Source: Pyxicephalus adspersus (Eukaryota > Chordata > Amphibia > Anura > Pyxicephalidae). Taken from it: DNA of 64,000 nucleotides. Shown here piece after piece: positions 9,520 to 19,680 of the stretch (its first letter is position 1; each line of letters begins with the position of its first letter). The stretch covers positions 49,132,704-49,196,703 of the forward strand of contig NC_092869.1 in the NCBI RefSeq assembly GCF_032062135.1, given 5' to 3'. Under the pieces are notes generated by a model that saw only the letters and a program-made list of their open reading frames with translations, was not told the DNA's origin and searched no databases. A program made the translations under genes and the position numbers.

Positions 9520-9587
9520 ATGGAGTGTGTAAAGCTGGGACTCCTTACATTATTGCAGATGGCAAAGTCATATTTTATAAGATTGGA

Positions 9588-9953
9588 ATAAAGCAGAACT
9601 AAACCAAAACCAAAAAAATTCACACTCACCTTTACTTCCGAAGAGCCCCTAATCTCTCCAGCATTGTCCTCATTGTCCTGTGTTTGCATGAATTTGAGAT
9701 TTATTTCCTGATTACAGGGAAAAGCCATTTCTGCACAGAGCGGAGATCAGACATGCATGGACGGAGCAGCCAGAAGCCTCCAGACATACGTGACGAGGAT
9801 ATCTCAGCAGGCTTCGGCTGCCATTCTGGAAGGGGAAGAGCTTCACCTTTTTTTTAAAAAAGGGTTACAAAAATGACCTTATTTTTACCGTACATAAAGG
9901 GTTGTCCACCATTTATGTAAAATAAAAATGTTGGTGATAGGTCCACTTTCATT
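9588..9953. mobile_element. MITE with AAAGCAGAACT / AGGTCCACTTT ends
   Basis: The left end AAGCAGAACTAAACC and the right end GGTGATAGGTCCACTTT (reverse complement AAAGTGGACCTATCACC) are imperfect inverted repeats. Similar ends occur at 30842-31187, 24447, 33741, 50308 and 36190. The interior holds no ORF. This end type is very common in frog genomes, which is recalled knowledge; the superfamily is not assigned. Confidence 0.55.
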
Positions 9954-11735
9954 TTGAGCTGCTCTTTGTACACCCCCAGTTTTCCCCTCCCTTTCTAACT
10001 ACTTGCTGGCAAAAAAAAATAAATAAATAAATAACATCTAAACACCCTTGTTTACTTAAATCAGCTTTAGTTATCTTGCCCTGTTTACTTAAAATGCCCC
10101 TACATTGGCAGTCAGCTAACTTCCCATTGCTGAGTTCTCATGGGCTCCAAATCAGGTGCTGGATTACCAGTCCCATGCAGCCAGAAACAGCACTGGCACG
10201 GGACCTGGGCATTGCCCTATGGTAAAGATAAAATGCTCCAGAAGGTATTTAAAACATGTTGAATGGGTTAGAGGGTAGAGAAGGGGGTTGTATTTTGCTT
10301 GGAAGAGTATTTATGGTTTCTGTAATTTTATAGTATATATATAGGTTACTTTTTTCTTAAAAGTTGTTTTCCTTTACGCCAAATATAAATCTTGACTTGA
10401 GATGCAAGGGACAGTTCCTAATGTACCAGGTGACAGTATTTAATCCAAACAGGATCAAACAGTTTATTTTGTTAAAGCCATTTAGCATCACCCTTTCACC
10501 CCAAATTATTTGTTGCCCAATCCGTCATTCACCAACTCCAGAAACAAATCTGAATTTAACAACATTCACCAACAAAAAAGGTTCTAAAAGTACAACAAAA
10601 AACGGTCTTTCTAAAAACACGGCAAGCTCAATTCATAAATCATCGACGCAACCAAAAACAGAAAATTAATGATCTCCCCTATAGGACAAATAAACAGAAA
10701 GGTTACCAGTGAAAGAAAAGTTTAAATATACAGGAAAGGCACAATTTCACACATTGACGGGCCGCGGGATGGAGATGTTGCGGGGAGTCGGGGAATGGGT
10801 TCAGTTTGGGTATGGAAAGGTATTTCATCTTGCTGTTGGCCCTTGACCTAGAGATTTTCCTTGGAATTAAAATTATTTATGTGTGTGTGCTGCCACCAGA
10901 TTGGGACACAAATTTATTGCATGCTTCAAATGTCCATCGTTTCCTTCTTCTTGCTCATCAATGATTTAGAAGTTTTATAAACTCCAATATTGTTCAAAAA
11001 GCAAAAATGTAATAGATTATGTTCATGGTAACGTTTAAATTGTATGTATACAAGTGAATTCTTTATACATTTAGCATGTCTTAGTGATTGGGTTTACATC
11101 TACTTTGATTTAATTTTTGGTTTCATGGTTTTTAACTTTTTGAAATTTTTTTTCATAGATTTTTTTTTATCATACCTATAAAATATTTGTTTTACAACTT
11201 TAGCACAGATTGGCCCATACCGTTAAATGCTCCTGATTATGAATATTTTATTTTGTTTGATTTTACACCCTCTATTACTGATTGAAACCCCAGCAGGGGT
11301 GGAGAAGCGCTAATAATTAACTGCAAGCAAGAAAAATAATTCCATTCTTCTATTTAATTTTAGTTTACAACTACACATGGCACATGACAAAGGAATCCCA
11401 AAGGCACTATGTACCCTGTTTATAAAAAGTGGAGAACAAAAAATGTGGCCTGATCACCACGTTTCCAAAAGTAGGAACAGCTTTTGTCCCCTGGAGTCTG
11501 GAGGTACCCCAATACCTCTTCAGTGTCAATCAGAATCTTTATTACCTTGTCGGAGAAATGTTTTGCCAATTGTTCTTTGCTATACACCATTGACTTTTAA
11601 TGCGACCACATATGACTTCCTACTAAAGTGGCAAATCGGTAACAAAAGTGGTGAACAAAGGGTTTGGAAGAAAATTCCTATAAATTCCCATAACATTCAC
11701 CACCTAAAGCAGAAGTTTTCCATTTTGGGATCAAA
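9954..11735. other. AT-rich stretch, no gene seen
   Basis: Contains an AAAT repeat at 10010-10035 and several A/T runs near 11145-11175. The plus-strand ORFs at 10364-10669 and 11377-11775 (101 and 132 codons) have no domain. The second runs into a dispersed repeat at its 3' end, so neither is called. Confidence 0.5.
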
Positions 11736-11990
11736 CAGGGTGTTATTGCAGAAAGGGAAAGGTGATGTCCCCTGATCACCGACCTCTCTGGTAAAATGGC
11801 AGATGTGTAGGGAGCCGGGTTACCCGGTGTATCTCAGCTTCCCCTGCCCGTATTTATTAAACTCCCTTCCTCCTCTGATCTGCAGGAGTTATGTCCTGGC
11901 CTGGCCAGTCAAGATGGCGGAAGATTGAAAAAAGGAAGACAAGAAGGAAGAAGATGGCAGGGCCCACGATGGAACAGGCAGGTGAGTGTG
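11736..11990. mobile_element. MITE-family fragment with TTGCAGAAAGGGA block
   Basis: TTATTGCAGAAAGGGAAAGG followed by GTGATGTCCCCTGATC matches the block at 60571-60600 (ATTATTGCAGAAAGGGACAG) and the inverted-type block at 24496-24535. The later GTCAAGATGGCGGAAGA resembles CAATCAAGATGGCAGGG at 31080, inside a MITE of the AAAGTGGAACT type. This suggests one family of internally variable elements. Confidence 0.45.
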
Positions 11991-11999
11991 AAAATGGTT

Positions 12000-12990
12000 C
12001 AGCTCTTTATACGGCATGGGCCACGTATAATTAGGCTAATTACCATTTTGTAAAGTAGTGATTAGGGTGAAAAGTGATGATCCCTCCTGCGGAACTCCAG
12101 ATTTTAAATATGTGCCTTTGTTGAAGAAATCGTGTCACTTTTCTAGAGGACAGATCATTTGTTGCTGTATAAATATTCCCATTGGTGCACAGCAAAGCCT
12201 ACTTCCTTTCAGACCTATTGAACCCTCAGATGCAGCCCTAAGGAAGGAGGAATCTCTACTCTGCATCATTCACTTGAGTAAATAAATTTAATCTTGAGCT
12301 ATTGAGGTCTTCAAACAAAAAAAGATCTAAAGAGATCCAGTAAATAAAGAAGGCTAAAATGTGGAATTTTCAAATGTCATTTTGTCATCCCAACCATAAC
12401 AAATAAAGAAAATAGATACACAACTACTATTCAGCCCTTTTAATGGGTACCATATTGTTTAGCTTTATTCCAACTGAGCTAAAACAATCAGCATCTTTGT
12501 CGGTTAATGACTTGCACGCACTCCCCGCTGTTTAGAATCAGAGGGATGAGTGTCATACACAGACAGGGAGTAGATGGATCTTAAGCAGCCGCTGAGCATT
12601 GTTCACAGCCTTCCCCCTCTGCATTCTCCTAAATTAAATACTCGTCAACATCAAAAGCCCGATAATCCCAGAGCAGGAAACAATGACTGCATGGCAGAAG
12701 CAGCAAACATGCAATCACAGCGAGGGTCCTAATAATGGATCCCCCCTATAAAACATTTCCTGGCCCATCTCCACTATTGTCTGCTTTTATTTTTCACACA
12801 TCTGTTCATCTCCGATTGGTTGCATATGGCGATCTAGCCGGTGCCCCTTCTTATTTCACTTTAATAAAAAAATCAAGGTTCTTCATTGGTCTTAATTGAA
12901 ATAATTATTTTTAGCATGCTGGTTTTTTCTTGCCATCTTTGTTGTTGCGTGGCCCCCAGTTTAAAGGTTTTGCCTGCTCCTCACATGTGA
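12000..12990. other. Unique stretch, no gene seen
   Basis: No repeat partner and no supported ORF. The part at 12470-12720 is repeat-free and of even composition, and could include conserved non-coding sequence leading into the block at 13000. Confidence 0.4.
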
Positions 12991-12999
12991 ACTGTAAAC

Positions 13000-13560
13000 A
13001 GAATGACAGATGGAATTCGATGGTATAAACAGTTTCAGATACGTTCCTCTTCCACGGTTCTGTCAGTTGTTTATGGATTGAGAAAGCCGCAGATATGCCT
13101 ACGAGTAAGGAAACTCGCCGTCACTGCCAAACATTTGCACAACAGCCCCACGGAGCTCCTAGCTGCTGCGGAGTGTCCGCTGATAAAAGTCATTTCCTTA
13201 ATGGATAATTGGGAGATGGTCAATGGGAAAGCCTAAGCTGCTCATTACCACCCACGGGGCCAGCGGGGCTCTCATCAGGAAACAGCGACTATTTATAGAA
13301 CCCGTTCACTCTAATCATCCCATGATGCCAAAACGGATAAAACGCAAAACTATTATCAATTGTTTATTAAGCCGCCTGCGGCATCGATTGGCAAACAATG
13401 GGCACGTTTCAATAATTGGTAAATGATTCACGTTTGCTGCAGATCATAGTTTCAATCGCTTGCCTTTCTTTCCTTTATTGCGTCACTGGGATGATTTTCT
13501 AGCAGCTACTTGTAGATTCCATGTGACTGCGTGACAATGCAGAAAGAAGATACCCTACAA
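13000..13560. promoter_or_regulatory. Candidate conserved non-coding regulatory element
   Basis: A repeat-free block with unusual density of developmental-type sites: ATCAATTGTTTATTAA (about 13355), CATCGATTGGCAAACAATGG (13381-13400, homeodomain-like and Sox-like), CAATAATTGGTAAATGATT (about 13410) and AAACGGATAAAACGC. The ORFs across it have no domains. Composition and site clustering resemble vertebrate conserved enhancers. This is inference only, since conservation cannot be measured here. Confidence 0.35.
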
Positions 13561-13689
13561 CATGATCTACCCAAACATCGGCCTCCGTGGCAGGATTGCC
13601 GGATATTATTTTATTTAATACTGCAGGTTTACAAATATTAAAAATTACTTTTACTAAAGCTCAACTCTACCTTTTGGACCCATTCCCTG

Positions 13690-14165
13690 ACTCATTACCT
13701 CAGTTCTATTGACCTTCTTTAGCCTTCAAATCCCTCCACAGTTCTTGTCCCACTTACCTTTCTGCCCTGATAGAAAAATACCCCCCCTGCCGCTCTCTCT
13801 GCTCCTCCAATGTCCTACTAATGACTTCCTCACTCATAACCTCATCACACGCACAGCTCCAAGACTTCTCTAGAGCTGCCCCAACTCTCTGGAATGGTCT
13901 TCCTTGTCCTATGCCCTCAAAACCCAACGCTTCAACCTCACCTACCCGTCTTCTTCTGTCCCCTAAACCCTCACTACTTCCCACTATTCCATCTCCCCCT
14001 CCTATTGTGTGATACTTCCCCCACCCCCTAGATTGTAAGCTCTTCGGGGCAGGGTCCTCTCCTCCTCTTGTGTCACTGTCTGTATCTGTCTGTCATTTAC
14101 AACCCCTATTTAATGTAGACCACAGATAATATGTTGGCGCTATATAAATACTATTTATTATTATT
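13690..14165 (+). mobile_element. LINE 3' end with RT C-terminus and tail
   Basis: One frame reads FKSLHSSCPTYLSALIEKYP and then, from 13821, SSLITSSHAQLQDFSRAAPT followed by LWNGLP. This is the C-terminal 'AAP-LWN-LP' motif of L2/CR1/Rex-type RTs. The 3' UTR contains TAGATTGTAAGCTCTTCGGG, GGCAGGGTCCTCTCCTCC and a tail ATATGTTGGCGCTATATAAA plus ATT repeats. It is the best-preserved of the copies and a useful reference for those at 4040-6245 and 7030-8010. It is 5'-truncated and lacks the catalytic RT core. Confidence 0.8.
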
Positions 14166-14685
14166 AATACCCACATGTCTTCTTCTACTGTTGAATGGTC
14201 TAAGCATGACATCCAGCACCCATCAACCCACTTCATGAGAGCCCAGGCTGCCATGGACCTGCCCCTGGTGGCTACATCATCACACGGCCTTCTCTCTCAA
14301 CTTATCTCATGATCCAACTTACCTTGAGTGGACCTTGCAGTCTTCAGATTTGCAGATTTATATATTAGCTCCCTACACCCTCCTAAATTACTAGAATAAA
14401 TTGAAATTCAATCATTTTACCCCGGACTCTGGCTACTTTTTTTAGATGAAGTTCTTCTCTTGTGGGTCCCTGAGAAACTGAGAAAAATAATTCTTCTAAA
14501 AGTAACCCTAAGATGACAGTCATTGGGGCTCAAATGGATGGATGGGAAGTGGTGGTGGACTTCTGAAATAGAAGTCATTCTTTTACAAAGCCGGGTTCAG
14601 TAGGTGCCCTACTATCATCACCCCGAGATCACCATTCCATCCAGCCAAGGGGCCACAGGTATCTGTATACGCCCACCACCATTTT
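14166..14685. other. Unique stretch, no gene seen
   Basis: No ORF or repeat of note. It leads into a pyrimidine-rich tract. Confidence 0.5.
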
Positions 14686-14689
14686 GTCA

Positions 14690-15030
14690 AATCTCTTTCC
14701 TCCTTATTCTCTCTTTCTTTCTTGTGTTCACCTTTCCCTTCCCTCTTTTTTGCTTTGTTTTCTAACTTTCATTCCCATCCCCTCTTTTGTCTTCTGTATT
14801 CCTTATTTCCCTCTTCTCATTCTCTCTCTTTTTACCTTTTTGTTTCTCCTCGTCTGTTGTTTATTCTTGTTCTATCTCATTGCTTTTCTGTCTCACTTTT
14901 ATCGGTCTGTTTTTCTTGATTGTGCTTTCTGTCTCTCTCTCTCCCCTCTCCCCTCTCCCCTCTCTCCCTTTCCTCTCCCTTCTCTCTCTCCCCCTCTCTC
15001 TCCCCCTCTCTCTCTTGCCCCCCCCCTCTC
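14690..15030. repeat. Pyrimidine-rich (CT) low-complexity tract
   Basis: About 340 bp almost entirely C and T on the plus strand, ending in CTCTCTCTCCCC-type repeats and a C run near 15019. Overlapping ORFs rich in Ser, Leu, Pro and Phe are translation artefacts. Confidence 0.85.
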
Positions 15031-15599
15031 ATGCTTTAAGTGATTCACAATGACTGCGTACGAGTGGGGTTCTGCAGGTAACACATTTGCTTGTGTCTAT
15101 GGTTGCAGCCACAGTGTGGTCCAAGAGAAAACAATTTCACAATCTGCCTTATCCATGTGAAAAAATGGTTCTGACCCTCTCCTAAATGGTCTGGAAAGGC
15201 CCTAAGCCAAGTTTATCCAATTTTCCTGGTGTAACCCATTTTTGTGGATAACCTCTTCTTGCATATAAAGAATGGATGAAATTTAGAATCTGTGAATAAC
15301 ATCACAGCCTATGGGTGAAAGTACCTAAAGCTGAACTAAAGTTCCCATTGTATTCACCTGCTTTCTAGGAATGCAATATCTGCAAGCTCTTTCACCAACA
15401 TCTTTCTCCAGGTTCAACATCTTCAGCTATAATGGTTGGCAAGCCTGGGATGAGAAACCCCCAACAATGTACCCCAAGCTGCCCATATATATGCTGAATG
15501 TCATTGTCACTGCTTTATACAAAATTTTACCTTTTCAAAATAGATCTAAAAATAAGTTGCAATCCGATTGGTTATTACAGTAACACAAATAGACATCCG

Positions 15600-15690
15600 G
15601 ATACTTTGTATATTATGTTGGTGCTATATAAATCCTGTTTACTACTAAACTAATAAAAATAATAATATAAAATAATAATAATACTTTCTT
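15600..15690 (+). mobile_element. LINE tail remnant
   Basis: TATTATGTTGGTGCTATATA followed by AATCCTGTTTACTACTAA and AAT-rich sequence is the shared LINE 3' tail. Nothing of the coding part remains. Confidence 0.6.
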
Positions 15691-15761
15691 ATCATTAGCT
15701 ATCACCTGAAGTCAGATCAATTTATTAGAACAACCTACAGCTCCCTCTAGTGGCCAGTATT

Positions 15762-16155
15762 CATAGTTGCATAGTAGGTTAGGTTGGAAAAAGACATAAG
15801 TCCATCAAGTTCACCCACTAGGGAAATAAACATATTCCAGATATAAAACCCTATAAGACATAGTTGGTCCAGAGTCCCCTGTCTACCTGTTTACTTACTT
15901 CCTCATAAAAAGAGAGTAAATTTGTATGACAACTTCTGTCTTTCTTGAAGCCATGCTGACTATCACTTATAATATTATTTTCTAGCAGAAACTCCTCTAT
16001 GTGGTTCTTTATCAAACTCTCTAGGACCTTTCCAGCTATGGACGTTACACTAACGGGTCTGTAGTTACCTGGTAATGACTTTGCTCCCTTTTTGAAGATA
16101 GGAACCACATTGGCCGTACGCTAATCCATCGGTACCTTGCCAGTGACCAGTATAT
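15762..16155 (-). mobile_element. CR1-like LINE with internal deletion (RT fragment joined to 3' tail)
   Basis: On the minus strand the frame reads PIFKKGAKSLPGNYRPVSVT near 16108-16040, then ESLIKNHIEEFLLENNIIS and QHGFKKDRSCHTNLLSFYEE, the RT fingers/palm entry blocks of CR1 LINEs. Further upstream, to about 16152, the sequence can be read as VTGKVPMD, a stop, then RTANVVPIFKKG. Right after the RT fragment, near 15850, comes the CR1 3' tail with CACTAGGGAAATAAACATAT and GACATAAGTCCATCAAG (plus-strand reading). The YXDD catalytic motif and the C-terminus are missing, so a deletion joined the RT start to the 3' end. Confidence 0.85.
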
Positions 16156-16545
16156 TATATCATGGACATGGAGAGCAGCAGTTGTGGAACATTTCAGAGA
16201 ATGAATAAAGTTAGGTGGGCAGTTTCCAGTGTCTTGTTTTGTGGCTCCCATTTTCCCTTGCAATCGTGGCATAAACAGTAAAAGAGTCAGAATCCGTTGC
16301 CTACCGTGCCCAAGTGCCAGTGCACAAACATGGGGATTAATCACTTGGGTACCAACTGCAGCGCTGCATAAATATTACATAGAAATAATGGGGTTTCTAA
16401 AGGGACTGTGAAGTGGGACTCCTTTAGAGCAAGGGGGGTGTGCTTTAAAGTATTTGTAACAATAACATCTTTTTAAAGGTTTGGAATTGAATATAAAATT
16501 ATTAAATGCCGTGTCAGGGTTTGTTTGCCATCTGTAGCTCATCAG
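16156..16545. other. Unique stretch, no gene seen
   Basis: Short chance ORFs on both strands and no recognised repeats. Confidence 0.45.
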
Positions 16546-16550
16546 GAGAG

Positions 16551-16598
16551 TTCTCCTAACTTCCTGTCATTTAGACTTAACAGGAAGTGGGAGAATAT
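16551..16598. repeat. Hairpin repeat around ACTTCCTGT
   Basis: TTCTCCTAACTTCCTGT and ACAGGAAGTGGGAGAAT form inverted arms of about 17 bp around a loop of 14 bases. AACAGGAAGTGG near 27052 and ACTTCCTGTTCATG near 37524 are single-arm relatives elsewhere in the window. Confidence 0.5.
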
Positions 16599-16939
16599 AT
16601 TTCCAATGTAAAGGATTTCTTAACTTCGACATCTGTCACAGGTACATGTATCCCCACTAAAAGAAATTCCCTTTATGCCAATTTTGTGTTACTTTTTAGT
16701 ACTTTTTAGTCTTAATGACAATGATCAGCTGTAGAAACATAAGGAATCTCCCCAATGAAGAACGGACACAAATAGTAACAATTTACACTTTGTAGTTGAT
16801 GGAACAGGTATGTGATGTGACTGTCAGCGCGGGAAATGTTTGTAGGCCTTCCTGAGCTGACCCTCACTGGGATGTCTGCAGAAATAAATCATAGTAATAA
16901 ATCACAGAAAGAAAGGAAGTGTTGGTTCACAGACAGAAG

Positions 16940-17245
16940 GGCTGCATGGCTGGGGGTGCAGGGGGTATCAGAGGGGTGTGGGGGTATCAGAGGGGTGCAG
17001 GGGGTATGAGAGGGGTTCAGGGGGTATCAGAAGGGTGCAGGGGGTATCAGAGGGCTGCATGGCTGGGGCTGCAGGGGGTATAAGAGGGATTCAGGGGGTA
17101 TGAGAGGGGTGCAGAGGGGTGCAGGGGGTAGCAGAGGGGTGCAGAGGGTATCAGAGGGCTGCATGGCTGGGGGTGCAGGGGGTATCAGAGAGGTGCAGGG
17201 GGTATGAGAGGGGTGCAGGGGGGGCAGGGGGTAACAGAGGGGTCA
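16940..17245. repeat. G-rich minisatellite with higher-order structure
   Basis: The basic unit of about 20-21 bp is GTGCAGGGGGTATCAGAGGG with GTATGAGAGG variants. A marker segment GGGCTGCATGGCTGGGG recurs at about 16940, 17053 and 17157, showing a higher-order period of roughly 104-113 bp. The G runs could support G-quadruplex folding on the plus strand. Confidence 0.85.
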
Positions 17246-17249
17246 GCAG

Positions 17250-18590
17250 TTAGCAAGAAGTGGTACAAAGGCAATGGCAAGCATCTGGTGAGAGGAAGAT
17301 TGGGGGAGAAAATGGGGTTTGATTAGCGCTAGATTAGTGTCTGGTAAACTTTTCTTCTTACCTCTCCTCCTTTTCTTTGCAATACTTTCCTTAGTTTTAC
17401 ATTAGTATTCCATGTCATGGCAGCTTGGGGTAATTATAGGGATCTTTGGTCTTGTGGTCAACTTGGTGGGTTTGTAGGATCTCTTGCTCAACTTGGTCAA
17501 CTTGTAAGTAAAAAGCTAAAGCATTCCTTCACTGAGGTCAAGTGGTGGCACCTTCATGGTTTTCATGCCATAGGTTGTGGATAATTGTTGAAGCCTAATC
17601 TTTTCTTGTCGATTGGCTTCTGTTTGCTTCAAGTGGGTTTCGCATACAAGTCTATGGTCAAAGCAAGTCAAATGCACCTGTCAATGATTTCTTTCAGAAG
17701 TATCTCTAATGAATGTCTAATTGATGTCATCAGCGCAAGCCTAAAGTCTATTGACGCAAGCTCTTGATGATTTTAGGGCCAGATTTGTATTACATACTCA
17801 CAAAACATTGAGGCTAAAACTACAAAACACGTACAATGGTGGCTTGTGGTGCAATTCATTCCAAATCACACTCCGAAACAATAATACCATAGCAAAGCCA
17901 TGTTCCTACATTTAGATATACAACAACCCATCCAGCATAGGTTTTATTGTACTGCATCTCGATTCAAGATGAATGGGCACATTGATGCACAGTAGGGAGC
18001 ATCCCATATAACCCCTTATTATGGCAATGTATCCAGATTTTATTTCTTAAGAACTGTGAAGAGCAAAGTCAGAATAAGATTTTACACAACAGTCGTCTAC
18101 CAGAATAGAAGATATAAATGTACCTTTTGTCACCTTCTGATATGTGAGTGTGTCTAAGCCCTCCGCCGTCCACAGCTTTATACTAATAGACTAATAATAA
18201 TCAGCAATGGAGAATGGCAATCCATGGCAGAACGTTGTAGATAATATCTTCTGTAGATTATTTCTTTCTCCCAACCCCAACTTTCATTTTTGTATTTAAG
18301 ATGACCCTAAGCTGCTTTGTTAAAAATAAAATGCCTGTTGTTTGAAGAGATCTATACCTCAAGAGATTTAATATTACAAGTAAAAAGCCCAACTCTGGCT
18401 TTGGAAAATATTTTAAAACATAAATCCCAAAACAAGCAGCTCTGGATGCCATTTTCACCCTTTTGTTGTCACTGCTGGAGTCATCCAATGCTGATCTTCT
18501 GCTGAGGACATTAGGGATGCACCCCTTAGGGTATGTGATAAAAGTGTTGAAGGGTCACAGGGGAATTCTTTAGAGGACAGTGCTATGTCC
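17250..18590. other. Unique stretch, no gene seen
   Basis: Only ORFs of 60-76 codons without domains. No repeat partner was recognised in the window. Confidence 0.5.
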
Positions 18591-18596
18591 CTACAC

Positions 18597-18877
18597 CAAT
18601 GTTTCTTAACCAGGGTTTCTCCAGGGGGCGCTAGGGGTTCCTGGGGCAATGAGCAGTTTGTACCTCTCAGGTCAGTAAGTGACACTAATGGTGTTTTTGG
18701 CTATCTGCAAGGGTGACATTCTTCCCACTGACCAGCAATGCAATGGGAATTCTTCCCACTGACCACCATACTAATGTACTGTGATCTGTGGGTAAAGGAA
18801 TTATAGCCGGAGTTCCCTGAAGACCTGAAAGTTATATCCAGGGTTCCGCTATGTTATATAAAGGTCGAGAAACCCTG
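18597..18877. mobile_element. hAT-like MITE with 8-bp target-site duplication
   Basis: The ends CAATGTTTCTTAACCAGG and, reversed, CAGGGTTTCTCGACC are imperfect inverted repeats of the CAGNGTTTCTNAACC type. The flanks CCCTACAC (18589-18596) and CCCTACAT (18878-18885) match at 7 of 8 bases, the hAT target-duplication length. There is no ORF. Related copies lie at 29440-29610 and 47400-47650, sharing the GGTCAGTGGGAAGAATTCCT-type block. Confidence 0.75.
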
Positions 18878-18885
18878 CCCTACAT

Positions 18886-19600
18886 GGTGACATTATATGC
18901 AGGATTTAGGATCTACCCAATGAAGTAGTGGCGGGGAAAAAAAAGGGTCAATTTACACAATTTAACAAAAAAAGAAAAACGTTATGCAAGGGGTGTAACT
19001 GAGCTTTAACACTTACGTGAATTACGGTAATAAAGTGAATGAAAACTGCCTTTGTAGTTTATTTTCCCAGAGCTGTCCAGTATTGCTGGAAGGTGTGAGC
19101 ATGGCCGGTATTGGTGAAGGAAATGTTAAATTACAATAACTAATGGATTAATACCAGTTCATATTGTTATCACATTGTTTTAACCTTTAAACACACAAAA
19201 CTATTTTAACAATGTAGATTCTGCAAGATGGAACAGAACCTTAACGGCCATGTTTACCAAACCAGTATCTTACTGATCGGGTAGAAATATTATTGATGTT
19301 ACCTAAATTTTAGCTGCTAAAAGTTCTTCATATGCCGAAGAGTCTTTATTTTGTTCACCAAGATTAACAAGAGGAATGCTAGAAAAGTGGAGCTTTAGGT
19401 AAATATTTAAACACACTTTAGTTTACATATTGATGTCTTTACCAGTCATGAAAACATATTTCATATACACTACTGCACTTATCATGAGATGAAATCAGGC
19501 CCGCGCTAAGGTCATAGCTGGTATAGGCTGAGAGTCAATAACACATCTCTGGTTCCTACAGACCTACTGGGTTCTTATGATTGCAATTATTAATATGACA
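18886..19600. other. Unique AT-rich stretch, no gene seen
   Basis: No ORF of at least 60 codons lies here and no repeat was recognised. Confidence 0.5.
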
Positions 19601-19680
19601 TTGTGATATGACAGGGAAAATGATATGACTACGGACTTTGTATGATGTTGGTGCTATATAAATACTAGTAAGTAGATAAA
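19600..19680 (+). mobile_element. LINE tail remnant
   Basis: ATGACTACGGACTTTGTATG then ATGTTGGTGCTATATAAATA is the common LINE 3' tail. The same GGAC-TTA...GCGTTATATAAATACTG variant occurs at 38690-38740. Confidence 0.6.

Noticed and set aside
11377..11775. 132-codon ORF as a possible gene
   Set aside because: No domain, and its end overlaps a block repeated at 60571.
14684..15084. ORFs of up to 119 codons rich in Ser, Leu, Pro and Phe, with an Arg/Gly/Glu-rich antisense ORF
   Set aside because: Pyrimidine-tract low-complexity translation.
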